The notes under the pieces are model-generated. The model saw only the letters and a program-made list of their open reading frames with translations, had not been told where the DNA came from and ran no database searches. Positions 5,228 through 5,334 of a stretch of 5,334 nt of DNA are shown one piece after another; the stretch's first letter is position 1, and the number at the start of each line of letters is the position of its first letter. Source of the stretch: Pseudomonas sp. PGPPP3 (lineage in GTDB: Bacteria > Pseudomonadota > Gammaproteobacteria > Pseudomonadales > Pseudomonadaceae); the NCBI GenBank assembly GCA_002256055.1, contig NKIE01000231.1:1-5334 (forward strand). The letters are read 5' to 3'. The position numbers and the translations under genes were made by a program.

Positions 5228-5334
5228 ATGAACACCGCCGCCTTGCGCCAGCTGATCCAGCGCGCCCACCAGCATGAAGCCTCCACGGGCCAACTGGCCA
5301 GACAACTCGACGCCCAACTGGAGCGCCTGCATCC
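5228..5334 (+). CDS. Unrecognised protein, N-terminal fragment
   Basis: An open frame starts at the ATG at 5228 and runs off the window after 35 complete codons. CAGGAG (5217-5222) lies 5 nt upstream, a good Shine-Dalgarno, and coding-style GC-rich third positions continue to the end. The visible part is rich in Leu, Gln, Ala and His, has no signal peptide or membrane segment, and its leucine spacing (for example LRQLIQRAH, then QLARQLDAQLERL) suggests an amphipathic helix or coiled coil. I do not recognise the family. It is divergent from coxB and shares the 355-bp regulatory region, which alone does not tie it to respiration. Confidence 0.7.
   Translation, partial: MNTAALRQLIQRAHQHEASTGQLARQLDAQLERLH

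Overview
This window is the core of an aa3-type (caa3-like, A1-family) cytochrome c oxidase locus from a GC-rich gammaproteobacterium, most likely a Pseudomonas or close relative. The evidence is the gene order coxB-coxA-ctaG-coxC on the minus strand, a 374-residue CoxB with a fused C-terminal cytochrome c domain, and a small DUF2909-type twin-helix gene inserted on the opposite strand before a SURF1 gene. I know this arrangement from pseudomonads. The species call is inference from gene content and codon style; no database search was possible.

Layout from left to right: positions 1-376 hold the first 125 codons of a SURF1-family assembly factor (minus strand, cut by the window edge). A 70-bp gap carries a likely rightward promoter. 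Positions 447-650 (plus strand) encode a 67-residue two-helix membrane protein. It converges on coxC (691-1581, minus) across a 40-bp gap with no recognisable terminator. Then come ctaG/cox11 (1596-2144), coxA (2144-3742) and coxB (3748-4872), all minus strand. They are packed so tightly (gaps of 14, -1 and 5 bp, with two Shine-Dalgarno sequences laid over the preceding stop codon) that a single translationally linked mRNA coxB>coxA>ctaG>coxC is almost certain. A 355-bp divergent regulatory region (4873-5227) separates coxB from the start of an unrecognised plus-strand gene (5228 onward, cut by the window edge).

How the genes work together: CoxB takes electrons from cytochrome c, probably through its own tethered heme c, into the CuA centre. 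CoxA holds heme a, heme a3 and CuB, reduces oxygen and pumps protons. CoxC is the third core subunit. CtaG/Cox11 delivers copper to CuB, and SURF1 supports heme a insertion. The 67-residue protein has no assigned function, but its location and a HIG1-like sequence pattern suggest an oxidase-associated small subunit or assembly factor.

This is mostly a well-known locus and I see no clearly new system. The points most worth checking are the HIG1-like small protein embedded antisense in the oxidase cluster, the identical sigma-S-like -10 heptamer (CTATACT) ahead of both coxB and that small gene, and a group of CTGCG inverted and direct repeats placed over and upstream of the predicted coxB promoter.
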